Shown here: in pieces, positions 35,245 through 47,000 of the stretch
Position numbering within the stretch: the stretch's first letter is position 1
How the letters are laid out: every line of letters begins with the position of its first letter
DNA from: Durusdinium trenchii
Taxonomy: Eukaryota > Sar > Dinophyceae > Suessiales > Symbiodiniaceae
DNA length: 64,000 bases
Assembly (NCBI GenBank): GCA_963970005.1
Contig: CAXAMN010025694.1
Location: forward strand, 281,642 to 345,641
Reading direction: 5' to 3'
The notes under the pieces: generated by a model
The model's input: the letters and a program-made list of their open reading frames with translations, nothing else
Database searches by the model: none
Told to the model about the DNA's origin: nothing
Program-made: the position numbers and the translations under genes

Positions 35245-38200
35245 CATGTCCCTGGACATGTGCAGGGCTGGCTTCTGGCGGAGCTGGACCTGGAAACGGA
35301 GGGGACGGGAAGCATCCTGGGTGCATTGGAATGGTGGGGTGAGGAAAATCCTGTTCTGCTTCAGGTCAGAGGAAGCCAGTGGAACGAGGCGCCCAGAAGC
35401 GCAGAGTTTCCCATTCGAGCTTCACCCAAGCGGTTTATGACATACTTGAAGGATATGCAATTTCTGAGGGTTCACTTGTACTGTGCCTATGGTGGCATGG
35501 ACCAGGCTTCGAAACACGTGGGCTTGTGTGAAGTAAGCTTGCTGCCATTTCTGCGTGGGCCAGATACAGACTACAAGCTGCATTTGGATGGCCATTTTCC
35601 TGTTGTGAAGAGCAGTTCTGACCACATCACAGTTGGGCAGCTCCGATTGCGCCTGGACACAGAGTGGGCTGAACATGCAGAGTTGCGTCCCAAGCAGGAC
35701 TGGGCATGTGCTTGCTACTAACTGTTCTTAGGATTCTATCGAAAGTTGTCGAGTGTGTATATAGGTATAAAAATCATGGCAAATGGTATATATAATTAGA
35801 ATGTTTCTGAGAATGGAATATATGGGTGGATTTGGGGCATGCCTTTTTCGCTCTGGAGCAGCTTCTACTAGTTCTGTCACTAGTTCTGACTCAGTCGGTC
35901 GAGTCACTCATTATGTTCGTTTACTGCTCGCCTCTTCAGGATGCGCTTTCGTCTTTTGAGGCTCATGAATGGAAAGCAAAGCTGGAAGAGAGCAAGGCTT
36001 CCGTGCCGCCTCCAACCGATGAAGCCGCTGTCCTGCAAGCCGCTGTCCCGCTGACCGATGAAGCACGTGGTCGACATTTGCAGGTGCACTTGTGTGGAGT
36101 GCGTTTCAAGGCCTCTGCCATGAAGGAAAGAAGTATTACCATCACATACCGTTTGGACTTGAACCAAGAGGTTTCAGTCAATGCCGAGCTGGAAGATGGA
36201 GATGAAGCGTGTGCCCTTTTGGGCTCGGTCAAAACTTCCAGCACACCCATTTGGCCCGATGGCTCAGGAGAGATACATGTTTCACTGGAGCGGTGCCACG
36301 ATAGGTTCAGAATTGCAGAGATGTTGACATCAACACCAGTGGCGATGCCCTTGTTACTGATAGCTTCTAGCTACTAGTAGTAATGCCCTTGTTAATTCCC
36401 ATTGCTTGCGCCATTCTGAAATCCTGTAATTAGGTTGAGCCCACCATTTTAGAAGAATAAAAGTTCAAAACAACCTCTTGGGATAGCATGTCAGGCGGAG
36501 CTGCAGGATCTATATAACAGAATAACTCCGAATGGGGATGCTGGATTTTGTAAAATCAGGATGCCTAGGTTACTTTAGGGGTTGGCACCTTGAATGCAAG
36601 ATCGGGTAGGCCCACGGGATTCTATGAGGAATTTACTAGACTACCTCTATCCACCTGGCTGCGCATGATGTTGCTAGACTACCTTTGCTGCCAAATTCGC
36701 ACTCGAAATGGTGTTCCTGGAGGAACACGAAGCAAAGCACCGACAAGATCAAACAGAGCCCAAATGTTATCACACGTTTGCCAAAAAAGGCTGCAGAAGA
36801 GCGTTGCTATATAAATGGTTTGACATTTGCAGATCCCTCCTCTGTCAACGATGCCCCTGAACGCTCCTGGAAAGGAATCAAAGCAACAGGATTTTACAAC
36901 ACTATTTGCCTCCACTAAACTGCGGATGCAAACCCCTCTCAATCAGTCCTCTCACTTCTTCAAAAGTTGGTCCACCAGGCCATGTCCCCCCGATTGTCCA
37001 GAAGATTCCTGGGTGCTATGGCAGGTTGCCCAATGCTAAAGAAAGGAGTGACAGAAACAGGTTGGTTCATGCCTAGGATTTTACTAAGGCTTTGCGCCCC
37101 TGTGACAAGTGGTTGCAGGGTTGATGCACAGGACTTTTTTTAAGATTGTGGGTGGGCAGGGCTTTCTTTCTTTTCCTGTAGTCTGACCCACTCTGACGGA
37201 CATTGGGACACAGGATGTTTCACAAAACCACGTCCGAAAAAAATACTTTACTTCGAGTGACCCCCACCATGACATTTCAATCATTTGTCTTGATGCCATA
37301 GTGAGGAGCATGTTGCCATAGTCGTGAGTATTGTAGTTCTCGATTTCGCTTGCGGGTCCTTGGGTTGTGTGCTGTGGTTGTGTGTTTGTGGTTGTGTGTT
37401 TGTGGTTGTGTGTTTGTGGTTGTGTGTTTGTGGTTGTGTGTTTGTGGTTGTGTTTGTTGTTGTATGTTTGTGGTTGTGTGTTTGTGTTTGTGTTTGTGGT
37501 TGTGTGTGTTGTGTGCTTGTGTTTGTGGTTGTGTGTTTGTGGTTGTGTGTTCGTGCTTGTGCGTTTGTGTTTGTGTTTGTGTGTTGTTGTGTTTGTGGTT
37601 GTGTGTTTGTGGTTGTGTTTTTGTTGTTGTGTTTTTGTTGTTGTGTTTGTGGTTGTGTTTGTGGATGTATGTTGGTGGTTGTGTTTGTGGTTGTGTGTTT
37701 GTGGTTGTGTGTTTGTGTTGTGTTTGTGGTTGTGTGTTTGTGGTTGTGTGTTTGTGGTGTTGTGTTTGTGGTTGTGGTTGTGCTTGTGGTTGCGTATTTG
37801 TGGTTGTGTGTTTGTGGTCGTGTGTTTGTGATTGTATTTGTGATTGTGGTTGTGGTTGTGTGCTGTGGTTGAGATCTGGCAGGGAACACTTGGGCCTGGA
37901 GCTCGCGGTTGGGGTCCGGCAGAGAGCACTGGGCGCGGATGGTCGTGGTTGAGGTCCGGCAGGGAACACCGGGCGCGGATGGTCGTGGTTGAGGTCCGGC
38001 AGGGAACACGGGCGCGGATGGTCGTGGTTGAGGTCCGGCAGGGAACACTGGGCGCGGATGGTCGTGGTTGAGGTCCGGCAGGGAACACTGGGCGTGGATG
38101 GTCGTGGTTGAGGCCCGGCAGGGAACACTGGGCGTGGATGGTCGTGGTTGAGGTCCGGCGGAGGAGGACGAGGAGGAGGAGAGGGAGAAGGAGGAGGCGG

Positions 38201-41200
38201 AGGAGGAGGAGATGGGGCTGACATAAAATCTAACAGCAGGTGGGGAGTAAGACCTTGGTACCCAATGAACAACTAGAAAGTCACCTTGGAACGGTTGGAT
38301 TTTAGTACGTAAAATCCTGTAGATCAACCCCCGCTGCCGGTAGCAAGGGGGATCTTGCTACTAGTAGCGACGCCCTTGTTACTAGTAACTTGTTTGGGAC
38401 ATCCGTGGCTCGTGTCGCGACATGCATCACTCCTCCACACATGCCTTGCATTTCGTCCAGGAGGCGAGCCAGCGCTGAAGTCATTGCATTTCCACTTTTG
38501 GCAAAGCTCTAGGCTTGTGGGACTTTCAACTGCAAAGCTTCCCTCCACATTGTTCCTTGCGCTTCCTTGGCAGTATTTTTTGATGTCGTGAGCACGACCT
38601 CAGGGGCCATCAAGAGATTCTCGATTTTTCTGTAAGGGAGTCGGGCCGGAGTCGGCAAGAGGGACAGCGGCTGCCCGACCCATCAGGGGTCCGTGAGGGA
38701 CAGAAAGAGCAGCATGACCCAGAATGCGAACGAATTGCTGTCACAAATTGTTCTTCATGTTACACGTTTATACATTTTTCATACCTATTCCATAAGTACT
38801 TCTTCTCTCTTTTGTTCACGTTGCTTGTCCTCACCGGTCCCCCAAAAGTCGCCGCACCCCGTTTTCAGACCATTCGGCGCTCGCTGGACCATCGCCCCAC
38901 GACACTCGACTGAAGCGAGGTCGCTCGAAGCTGACCGTGCGAGAAGGTCGCTGCTTCTGACAGCTGACCTTGATGTGACGTCTCTGACTTCTGGTGATGT
39001 TCTTGGTCTCCTCAAGCTTGCCTTGTATGTGGTGCCGCCTGGAGCCTTAACATCACCCGCCCAGCTGCGCGGCGGGAAGATGTTTTGCTTAGGGGGCTTG
39101 CGGTGGAGTGGAATGCAGGCGGCTCATGATGGATTTCAAATGGTCCGTCCTCATGATAGGTGTGGATCAATCATCAGCCCTCAGCACGTCCAACCAACCA
39201 TTGACCTTGTCATGGGGGTGGGGGATACTGTATATAATTTTTTGGAAGATTTGGGAGGGACTTGGGCATATCCAAGGGCTGAAACTTGGCCCAACTTCCT
39301 GGGACAAAATGAATTCGAGGCTGACCTCGCTGCCAGCACCACTGGCCACTCCAGATTCAGCGGCACCTCAGGATGCAACGCAGGTGTCTCAGATCCATCT
39401 TAGCGAGTTGGAAGGATCCACGGCTGCGAGGCCTGCCTGGCCTGGCTGGCCTGCCTCCAGTCCGAAACCGACAGATACTTCAGCAGACCTTGTGCTAGTT
39501 GCTTCTGCAGTTTCCTTTGAAGATGTGATGGCCAGATGCCCTGGCTTCAACTCCTTGGAGGAGATTCCAAAAGCTTTTGATTTCGACCACTTTTGCGAAG
39601 GACTTCTGGGTGCAGTTGACGGATTGACCGCTCAGCAGGCAGCGCGCTTGGCTGCTGAAGCCAAGTGTGGGCAGAGCACAGTGAGCTTGGATCTTTGGAA
39701 GGGTGTCTTACGAGAAACGTTTTCACGCATAGAGGCTGCCATGGACCTTTTGCAAGAGGTCATTGGTGGAGATGGGCTGGGGTGGCTTGTGGAACAACTG
39801 GCATCCTTCGGCCACACATCTTTGCAAAACACTCAGCTTGTGGCACTCGTAGCTCAGAAGCGGCGTGCGGCTATCCCCTGGCAGCTCATGGAGGAATGCC
39901 TTAAGCTCTTGGATCCCTCTGGCCAGGGGATAGCTGCCCGCCCCGTGGCGAAACTTCTGTCTAAACGAGCCGAAGCTTATTGGCTAGCTAGGCACGAGCA
40001 GGTGCATCGGGCACGAGCTGCAGATCCGGTGCATCAAGCATCCGGCAGTCCTGGCGAAGCCAGTTTTGTTGCGCCAGAATCACCTGCCGCTAGGCAACTG
40101 ATTTCTGCTCTGCTTTGTTTGATAAGGTCAGGTGAGCTTGACATAAATGAGGTGGCACAGCAGCTTGATGCAGCTGCAATTAGGGTCTCCGAAAGAAAGC
40201 CAGCCCTTTGGTGCTCTCCATTGCCCGAGCCAGTGGCGGTGGCAAATATCTTAGAAGGCGACGCAGAAGGAACACTCAAGGCTTTAGAAGTTTGGCAGTC
40301 GCTCCATTTGCCGACCTCAGTCTCAGCCGCCGTCATGGCCCTCAGAAGCCTCACCAAGGCTTCCTCCTCCGCGAGCCCCTCGTCTTCCGGAACTCTTCCG
40401 CGACTCCGTGCGAGCGAGTCCATTCGACGGATGGCCCAAAACCAGGTCCCAACTGCTGGGCCACGTTCCGAAGACCTCTTCCGGGCCTTGCTGAGTATTG
40501 CCATGGGCCCTGAGCAGCTCCGCAGCCGGCTACGGAGCGCGTGTGGCACGGTGGGGTCCAACAGGGTGCATTTGGACCAATTCGCAGACACCTTGCAGAA
40601 GGCTGGGGTCATTATGGCCTCGGCAGACTTGCTGGAGGCCACGGTGGCCTTTGAAAGTGTTTCCATTCGCTGAAGAGTCACATTAGTCGGATTGGTGACT
40701 AGCTCACCAATCCACTTAACATATATTCATTGTCTTTCATATTTAAGAATAGACATCAGTAATGGTTGTCAGAAGAAGGCGGAAGTTAATAGCGTAAATC
40801 AAGTCTTGGTCTTGATGCGTACGTGATGTCCTTGCACAAAGAAAACGTGATGTCCGTGGTCAGAATTTGTTCAGGTCGGCCGCCTTTGGGCTCCAGAGGG
40901 ATTGCTGGAGATTGATGCGCTGCATGCAGACCACTACATTTGGCTTGCACAGCGCACTCCCCAGCTGGACCGTTTGGGCCTTCTCCAAGCAGTTCCCGTG
41001 GACCTCACCTCGATGAACCAGCTAAGCAGGCTGGATTTGCCGCCTTATGTCCTTTTTGCCTGCCTAGATGTACAACATCAAGGCTGCTTGTCCGAAGAAG
41101 CCTTGCGGAAACTGGAGGAATGGCCTTCACCCGTAGCACACTTGGTATCTGGAGCAAACATGCTGTATGACCCGGCGGGCCATGGGGTGGTGACATATGC

Positions 41201-42167
41201 TAATTTCAGGCGTTTGTGCAATTACTTGGATCGACTGCGCCCCCAGGGTCGTGCTGACGTTCTGGAGATGCGAACGCTAGTGCGAGAAGCTGTGGTGCAG
41301 CTCAGTGGCTACACTGACGGGACAAACTCATTCTCTCGAGAGAAGGGCGTCGATGGCCTCGCAGACATGTTTGGCTTAATGCGCTTGTTGCAACATGTGG
41401 GACTAAGACAAGACCTGGCCGAACTACTCGCCGGCGCATTCCTGGCCGTCAGGGAGCCTCACTCAAGCTCAAGCTCATATCGGGCATTCTTTGTGACGAT
41501 GTTTCATGGCCAAATGCTTTTACAACGACATGTGGAAGACCTCCTAAAAGCCTGCTTTGCGGCATCATTGGAATTAGAGACCATCTTGGAAGACCTGATG
41601 CCGAGGGGAAGCACCTCTGGTGCACTTGGATGGGATACTTTGCTTGCCGCTCTAGTTGCTGGGGGAGTTGATGTGTCAAAGATCGATACTGAAGAAATTG
41701 TTTGTGCACTGGATCCCTCTGGCCAAGGTTTGGTCCCGGTGGCTGATCTGCTTGCCACTGCAAAAGCTTTCAATGGACGACACGTTGCAGTTCTGCAGAA
41801 TCTGGCGCATCGTGCGCACAGCAGTGATGGGCATGGCCATGGCTTCATGCACCTGATCTCATTGCACAAGGCGAAAGGGAACCATGGGAATTTCACATGA
41901 TTTGCCCATCAATCACGGCAGCCTTTGCGGCAGAGGCATTTTCTTTAGTCTTCAAGCTCTCCTTTCGATGTGGCGAGAACGTGCAGCGGAAACCACCGCG
42001 CCGACGCACTCCGATGCACTCCGGTGCACGAACCGCTCTCCTCGGGACACGTGATGACCCAGGTCGAGTTCTCAGCGAGTCAAAAAGGCCGCAGCGAGTG
42101 GATGCTTCATTACTTGGACATTCAGTCGCTTGGCGTATGGCATGGCATTTTTCCATTCATGCCATAA
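35245..42167 (+). CDS. C2-domain and degenerate EF-hand protein
   Basis: Blocks in order: about 35247-35700, a C2-like domain ('[17 protein letters not shown]', '[13 protein letters not shown]', '[14 protein letters not shown]') resembling the C2 of RPGRIP1-type ciliary proteins; about 35939-36345, a second C2-like unit ('[15 protein letters not shown]', '[16 protein letters not shown]'); possibly about 38930-39060; then a long exon ending 40658 and another 40875-41900, joined by a clean 216-base GT-AG intron (...[12 protein letters not shown]...). A further exon may run from 42063 to TAA 42167. The C-terminal half holds at least four EF-hand-like loops: '[14 protein letters not shown]', '[15 protein letters not shown]', '[15 protein letters not shown]' and '[15 protein letters not shown]'. 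Each keeps the first D and central G but lacks most calcium ligands, so they probably do not bind calcium. A basal-body or cilium role is only suggested by the C2 likeness. It may be two genes; introns hold the GT array and minisatellite. Confidence 0.6.
36340..36400. repeat. Palindromic CTACTAGTA repeat, locus B
   Basis: Reads GGCGATGCCCTTGTTACTGA and then GCTACTAGTAGTAATGCCCT, the minus orientation of locus A. It abuts the 3' end of the second C2 exon and is partly read by that open frame. Confidence 0.8.
37365..37868. repeat. GT-rich array, about 12-15-base units
   Basis: About 500 bases built from GTTTGTGGTTGTGTG and shorter variants. It creates long open frames on both strands (Cys/Val-rich on +, Thr/Asn/Gln/His-rich on -) that are artefacts of the repeat. 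Confidence 0.95.
37872..38160. repeat. Minisatellite, 40-base unit, about seven copies
   Basis: Units begin GGTCCGGCAGGGAACACTGG at 37913, 37953, 37993, 38032, 38072 and 38112, with a diverged copy before (from about 37872) and a truncated one at 38152. Spacing is 39-40 bases. A purine-rich (GAG/GGA) tract follows to about 38215. Confidence 0.95.
38335..38395. repeat. Palindromic CTACTAGTA repeat, locus C
   Basis: Contains TTGCTACTAGTAGCGACGCC followed by CTTGTTACTAGTAAC, so two palindromic cores in tandem 22 bases apart, in minus orientation. Confidence 0.85.
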
Positions 42168-44053
42168 CGCAGTTCAGGTTGATCTAAGCTGGGAACATGA
42201 TATATAGGTGAGAGCAGCACCAGTACTAATCAATAAAGTCATCTACCGAATGTCCTCAGGAACGCACTTTGGATTGGCATGGAGAGTCTACTGTTGAATC
42301 TTGATTGATGAAATCCATGATATGAAGAGCGTCTACAATCCTACTGTACGGTTTTGACCAAGAGCGCCTGCTATTTTTGCATGTAGCGGCAGGACAGCTT
42401 GGCTTCCCTGTATGGATGGACGCGGCTTGGCAGATCCTGAAGAGTGAACTTCAGTGAAGCTCCGCGAACGTCGGATGGACAGGCTTGCGTTGGGAAGGAG
42501 CGACGTGAGTTCCGCAGTGTGCAACAGTTTTGGAAAGTGGAAAGCAAAAAATGGCCCGATTTTGACTTCGATGGCCATGTTATGTTCCCATTAGAGGAAA
42601 CAGGTAGTTTTCCGCTTCCGTGTGTGCAGCCGAAGCATATCATCGAAGGACTGCTGTGAGCTCGGCGCCCTGCCAGAGGGTCAGAAGTTGGCCGTGAGTA
42701 AGAAGCTTGAGGGGCAGAAAGATATCAGCTTGAGATGACAGAGACTTTGATGTTGGCAGCCTTTTTCTTTAGAGTGCGCAGGCCGCAGTCCCACAAAATT
42801 CGAACTCCCGCAGCATAGTGTGGATGTTCTTTGCCAAGGTCTGTCCGAGATCATGCGTGTGATCTCGCACGGAACACCTGCGCGGCACCCGGAAGTGACG
42901 GGGTCCCGCCGCGTTTCAACGGCGCTGGAAGCCACAAACCAATTCCAATCTTCAAATAGCTTCTTGTTTTTAATAGCGGGCTTCTTGTTACTACTAGTAA
43001 GGCACTTGTTACTAGAAGCGATGCACTTGTTACTAGCAGCTTCTTGGTTCAGAAAGACAAGTTTCAAGAATTTTCAGGATCTCTCAGGTGGCCTGAGCTA
43101 AGATGGAGCTAGTCGACGGCGTTTTGCTTGGTCACGAATGGCCACGAATGCTTTGCTTGGATTCAAGCTGCTGTGTAGCAAAGCCCTTTGAGACTCAAAG
43201 AGCCTAGCAGTTAGTTAGTTGACAAAACATGCACGTATAGATGATGCCTCAAATGCTAGCATTGGGGACATATTTGGGATAACAGATGCTACAAAAAGCT
43301 ATTTCAATGCCAGTACCAGTCTTCAAGCTGCCATCCCCTCAAGCGGTGATTGTCTTTGGGGAGGGCAACCAAAGAGCGCCAGATTTTGAGATTTTGAGTG
43401 CAATACCTTCGGGGCCGCCCTGCGCTCAGATGTCTTGGCGCCGAGTAGCATTAAAAGGCTGAGAGTTGAAGCGGATTGTTCGAGTGCAGAAGATTTTCCT
43501 CGAACCTAAGCGATTTCGGTTTTGGCCCTTAGCGATTTTTTGTTTTGGCTATAGCCGGTCTGCAAGCAAGGCCCAGGCTATCCCAGGCTCCTTCTTACCG
43601 TGTGCGTTGAAATAAGTGCCCTCAATTGGCCAATGAGGCCCATCTTCCATGGTGCTTGAGCTCAGTGGCTTTGTTTTCGTCATTCCTTCGACTTGCTTCA
43701 TCCACATTTCTGGACGGCTTTTCATTCCCTTGATCAAATATGGTTGAATCAAGCAAAGGTTAATTGCTCGGATCTGGCCTCTTTTTTTAAACCGGTGGGT
43801 TTTCAGGAGGCAGAGAAAGGTTCAGAATCTCGATTTGAGAAGACAGAACGAGCTCCATTGAGCCGACCATCACTAAAGCGTACCCCCTGCACGCTGCACG
43901 GACTGCGCGAGGCAGGCTTTTCCAGCAGCTTGAAGACCGAAGCGGGTCTGAAGGCGTGGTTGCCGCGGGCACCTCTAAAGGTTTCTAGAGAGTAGACGAC
44001 CCTCGGATGGTTGTAGCAAGTTGGTGTTTGGATGTGTTTGGTGTTCGTTTCAG
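42168..44053. other. Stretch with weak exon candidates
   Basis: One frame at about 42506-42659 ('FWKVESKKWPDFDFDGHVMF', ending at TGA) is strongly protein-like and may be the true last exon of the C2/EF-hand gene. Another at about 43845-43993 has no recognisable family. The rest shows nothing. Confidence 0.35.
42975..43047. repeat. Palindromic CTACTAGTA repeat, locus D
   Basis: Three cores in a row: TTGTTACTACTAGTAAGGCA, CTTGTTACTAGAAGCGATGC and ACTTGTTACTAGCAGCTTC, in minus orientation. Confidence 0.85.
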
Positions 44054-47000
44054 TTTGTCCAGGAGCTCAATCAGCATCTAGCTGGCGTCAGCTATGTTTG
44101 CGGCGGCGTGGCCGCCTCAACAAAGTGCTGGCAATATTCAAGGCATGGTTGTCAGTTGTTTCCTTCCGAAGGTTGCAGCCACACAAGAAGATCTTGACTT
44201 GTTGGCGCAGGTGTGTCATCAGATTATTTCTGCAGCTGTATGGTGTTGTCAGTTTGAGAATTGCTTCAAGAACGCTACTAGTAGCAAAAGGGCATCGCTA
44301 CTAGGAGCAAGGATGCTATTAGTAGCTCCTGGCATCGCCACTAGCAGCAAGAAGCTACTAGGCTGGAGGCCAATTTCTATGAGGTTGTCGTGCATTCTTC
44401 ACTCTATACTGCGGGCTTTGTTTGCTGCCTTGGAGGCTCCCGGTAACATCGATTCAGGACATGGACACGAACAATTTCCTCATGTTTGCCGCTGGGGCCT
44501 CAGATCACCTGTATATGCTGCATTAGTTACGAAAGCCAGCCGATAGGCAAGGCTTGAGTTTTTAGGGTGAACAAAGTGAATAAAGGGGGTGGGGGGAGGT
44601 GGTCGCGCAGAGGCCACTTTTGGGAGGTCGAACCTTGAGCCTGGTGGGGGAGAGCGTTCAAAAGTAGGGTCAGGAAAGCATCGAAAAAGTGGTTTGGTGA
44701 GCATGCCAAGAAGGACCAAGCAACAAAGAGTGAACGCTCTGGGAGCGAATGATGTGAGTATGTCCAGTTGGGCAAGGGTGAACTCAAGCCAGGACACGCG
44801 GAAGCGTTCAACACGATGCCCAAAACATTTACCACAGCAACAGAAAGGATGTCCTTCGGGCATTCATTATTTATCTCTATACAGAGTCTGACTGTTTTGC
44901 TTAGATCTGGGGCATGCACAGATTTCTGGACAAGCTTTAGCAGGCTGCAGCTCTGAGGCTTCGTAGCGAGCAAGCAAGGGGCGTTTAGCAGCAACTCTCT
45001 CTGTGGCCACGTGTGGAAGACTGAAACACGATGCCATAAATATGGCCGACAGCAGCGAAAAAACATATTTCGGGCATCGCTGGTGAACCTTCAGCCTGGT
45101 AGAGGCTTGGGGATAAGAGCGCCGCAAGAGGAGAAGCAAGAAAGCTGCAAGCGTTCAACACTTCATGCTGTGCCCCGATCTTGGTCTGAGTCGCAGTGAT
45201 ACCAGCTCCACGAAACTACAAGCTTTCAACTATAGGTGCTCTGCTATTGTTTCCTCCCAGCCCTGCTCTCTATAGCGCTTCGCATTGATGCACGATACCC
45301 GAAACACATTTCAACACAACCACAAAAACCATTTCGGGCATCATTCTCCTGGTGTTCACTGACGTTTATTTTTGCACGGATTCTCAATTAATAGAACACT
45401 AACAAGGGACGCCCCAGAAGGCGCCGCACCAAGCAAATCAAGAAAACTAAAAACATTCAACACTTCATGCTGTGCTCCGATCTTCATCTACGTCGCAGTG
45501 ATACCAGCTCCACGAAAACTACAACCATTCAAGAATGAGTGCTCTCCTCTTTTTTTCTCCCAGCCCTGCTCTTCATAGGGCTTCGCCTTGATGCACGATG
45601 CCCGAAACACATTTCAAAACAACGAAAAACAACCTTTCGGGCATCCTTCTCCTGGTCTTCACTGACGTCTATTTTTGACCACCAAACAGGGACGCTCCAG
45701 AGAGCACCGCGCCAGGAAAATCGAGAAAACCTCAAACATTCAACTCTTCATGCTGTGCTCCGATCTTGATCTACTCCACGCTGGTACAAGCCCCACGAAA
45801 GCTACAGGCATTCAACAATAAGTGCTCCGCCATTTTTTCCTCCCAGTCTTGCACTACCATATTGGTCTCTCGCTGGCTTTCGTCCTCTCCTTTCTCAGGT
45901 TTCAGCTATTACATAGATGACTTAGATATATATATATATAGCAGTATGTTGTGTATTAAAGTATTGACGTGTGTGTATATATATATATACATATTTATAT
46001 TTTATATAGTACGTCATGCAGATTCGTGTTTCATACCGAGGCTGGGCTCGACACATTCGAGACTTGCAACGGAACTTCCCTTTCCGGAAGTGGCCGCGGG
46101 CCATGCCCTTGGGTCGGCCGATCCAGTTGGTTGGTTTTTGCGGTTCCGACGATTCAAAGGCGAATGCCAAAGAGAAAGACACCAAATCTGAAAAAAACAA
46201 GGACTGATGGTTTCTGATGGTCGGATGTTGCTTGCAGTTCGATCCAAAATGTGACACAAGAGCCCTGCGAAGAGACTCCGCAGGACCAAGCAAAACTCGA
46301 GGGTTTGCTCCCTGGAGCTGAAGTGGGAAAGGCTGGGTTTTGGCTATGAACTTCCTTTTCAGCTGCTCTGAGAAATACTTTTGCTCTTCATGAAAACAGG
46401 TTTGCACTCGCTTTCCTCCTGAGCCAAGTGGCTACTTGCACATTGGCCACGCGAAGGTGGGCCCCCATGGATTGAAACAAACCGTGGCTGATCTTTCACC
46501 CCCTGGAACTGGCTCAGGCAGCCATGCTCAACAACCACTATGCGAGGCACTACAAGGTCGGGTTGCTTGGTGACGTCTTTGAAGATCCATGAGCCGACCT
46601 TCAACTTCAGGAGTGGGCACGAGAAGTCTCATCGTGCAAAGCTGCAAACATCACTTGGAATGAACATGAATGAACCATGCTCTCACGGCCCAGTCAAAGC
46701 CCATGATTTGGTCGCACGCTTCAAACTTCTTGGTTGGGATGTGAGAAGCGAGTGAGCTGCGGTTTTTAGTCAAAACCTTCTCGTCGCGAAACGCTGCTTG
46801 CTTTGCCCATGAGACAGCAGTCAGTCATTTGAAAGCAAAGTAGCAAGCAGTGAACGGATACCCGTGTCACCAACATCATACCCTCACCATCCATTGTGCA
46901 AGCTCATGGTCCAGCCAGCTGGTCCAACTGCTCAACGGACAGGTGTTCAGATGTAATTGCTGAGGGAGGGGGGCCTGTTAAGACACAAAAGAACTGCAGG

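Noticed and set aside
37324..37952. Plus-strand Cys/Val-rich frames of 154-200 codons
   Set aside because: Same GT array read on the other strand; no domain and no codon bias.
37084..38327. Minus-strand frames of 331-348 codons rich in Thr/Asn/Gln/His and Pro
   Set aside because: They lie over the GT-rich array and the 40-base minisatellite; three overlapping frames are open at once, which is an effect of the repeat.
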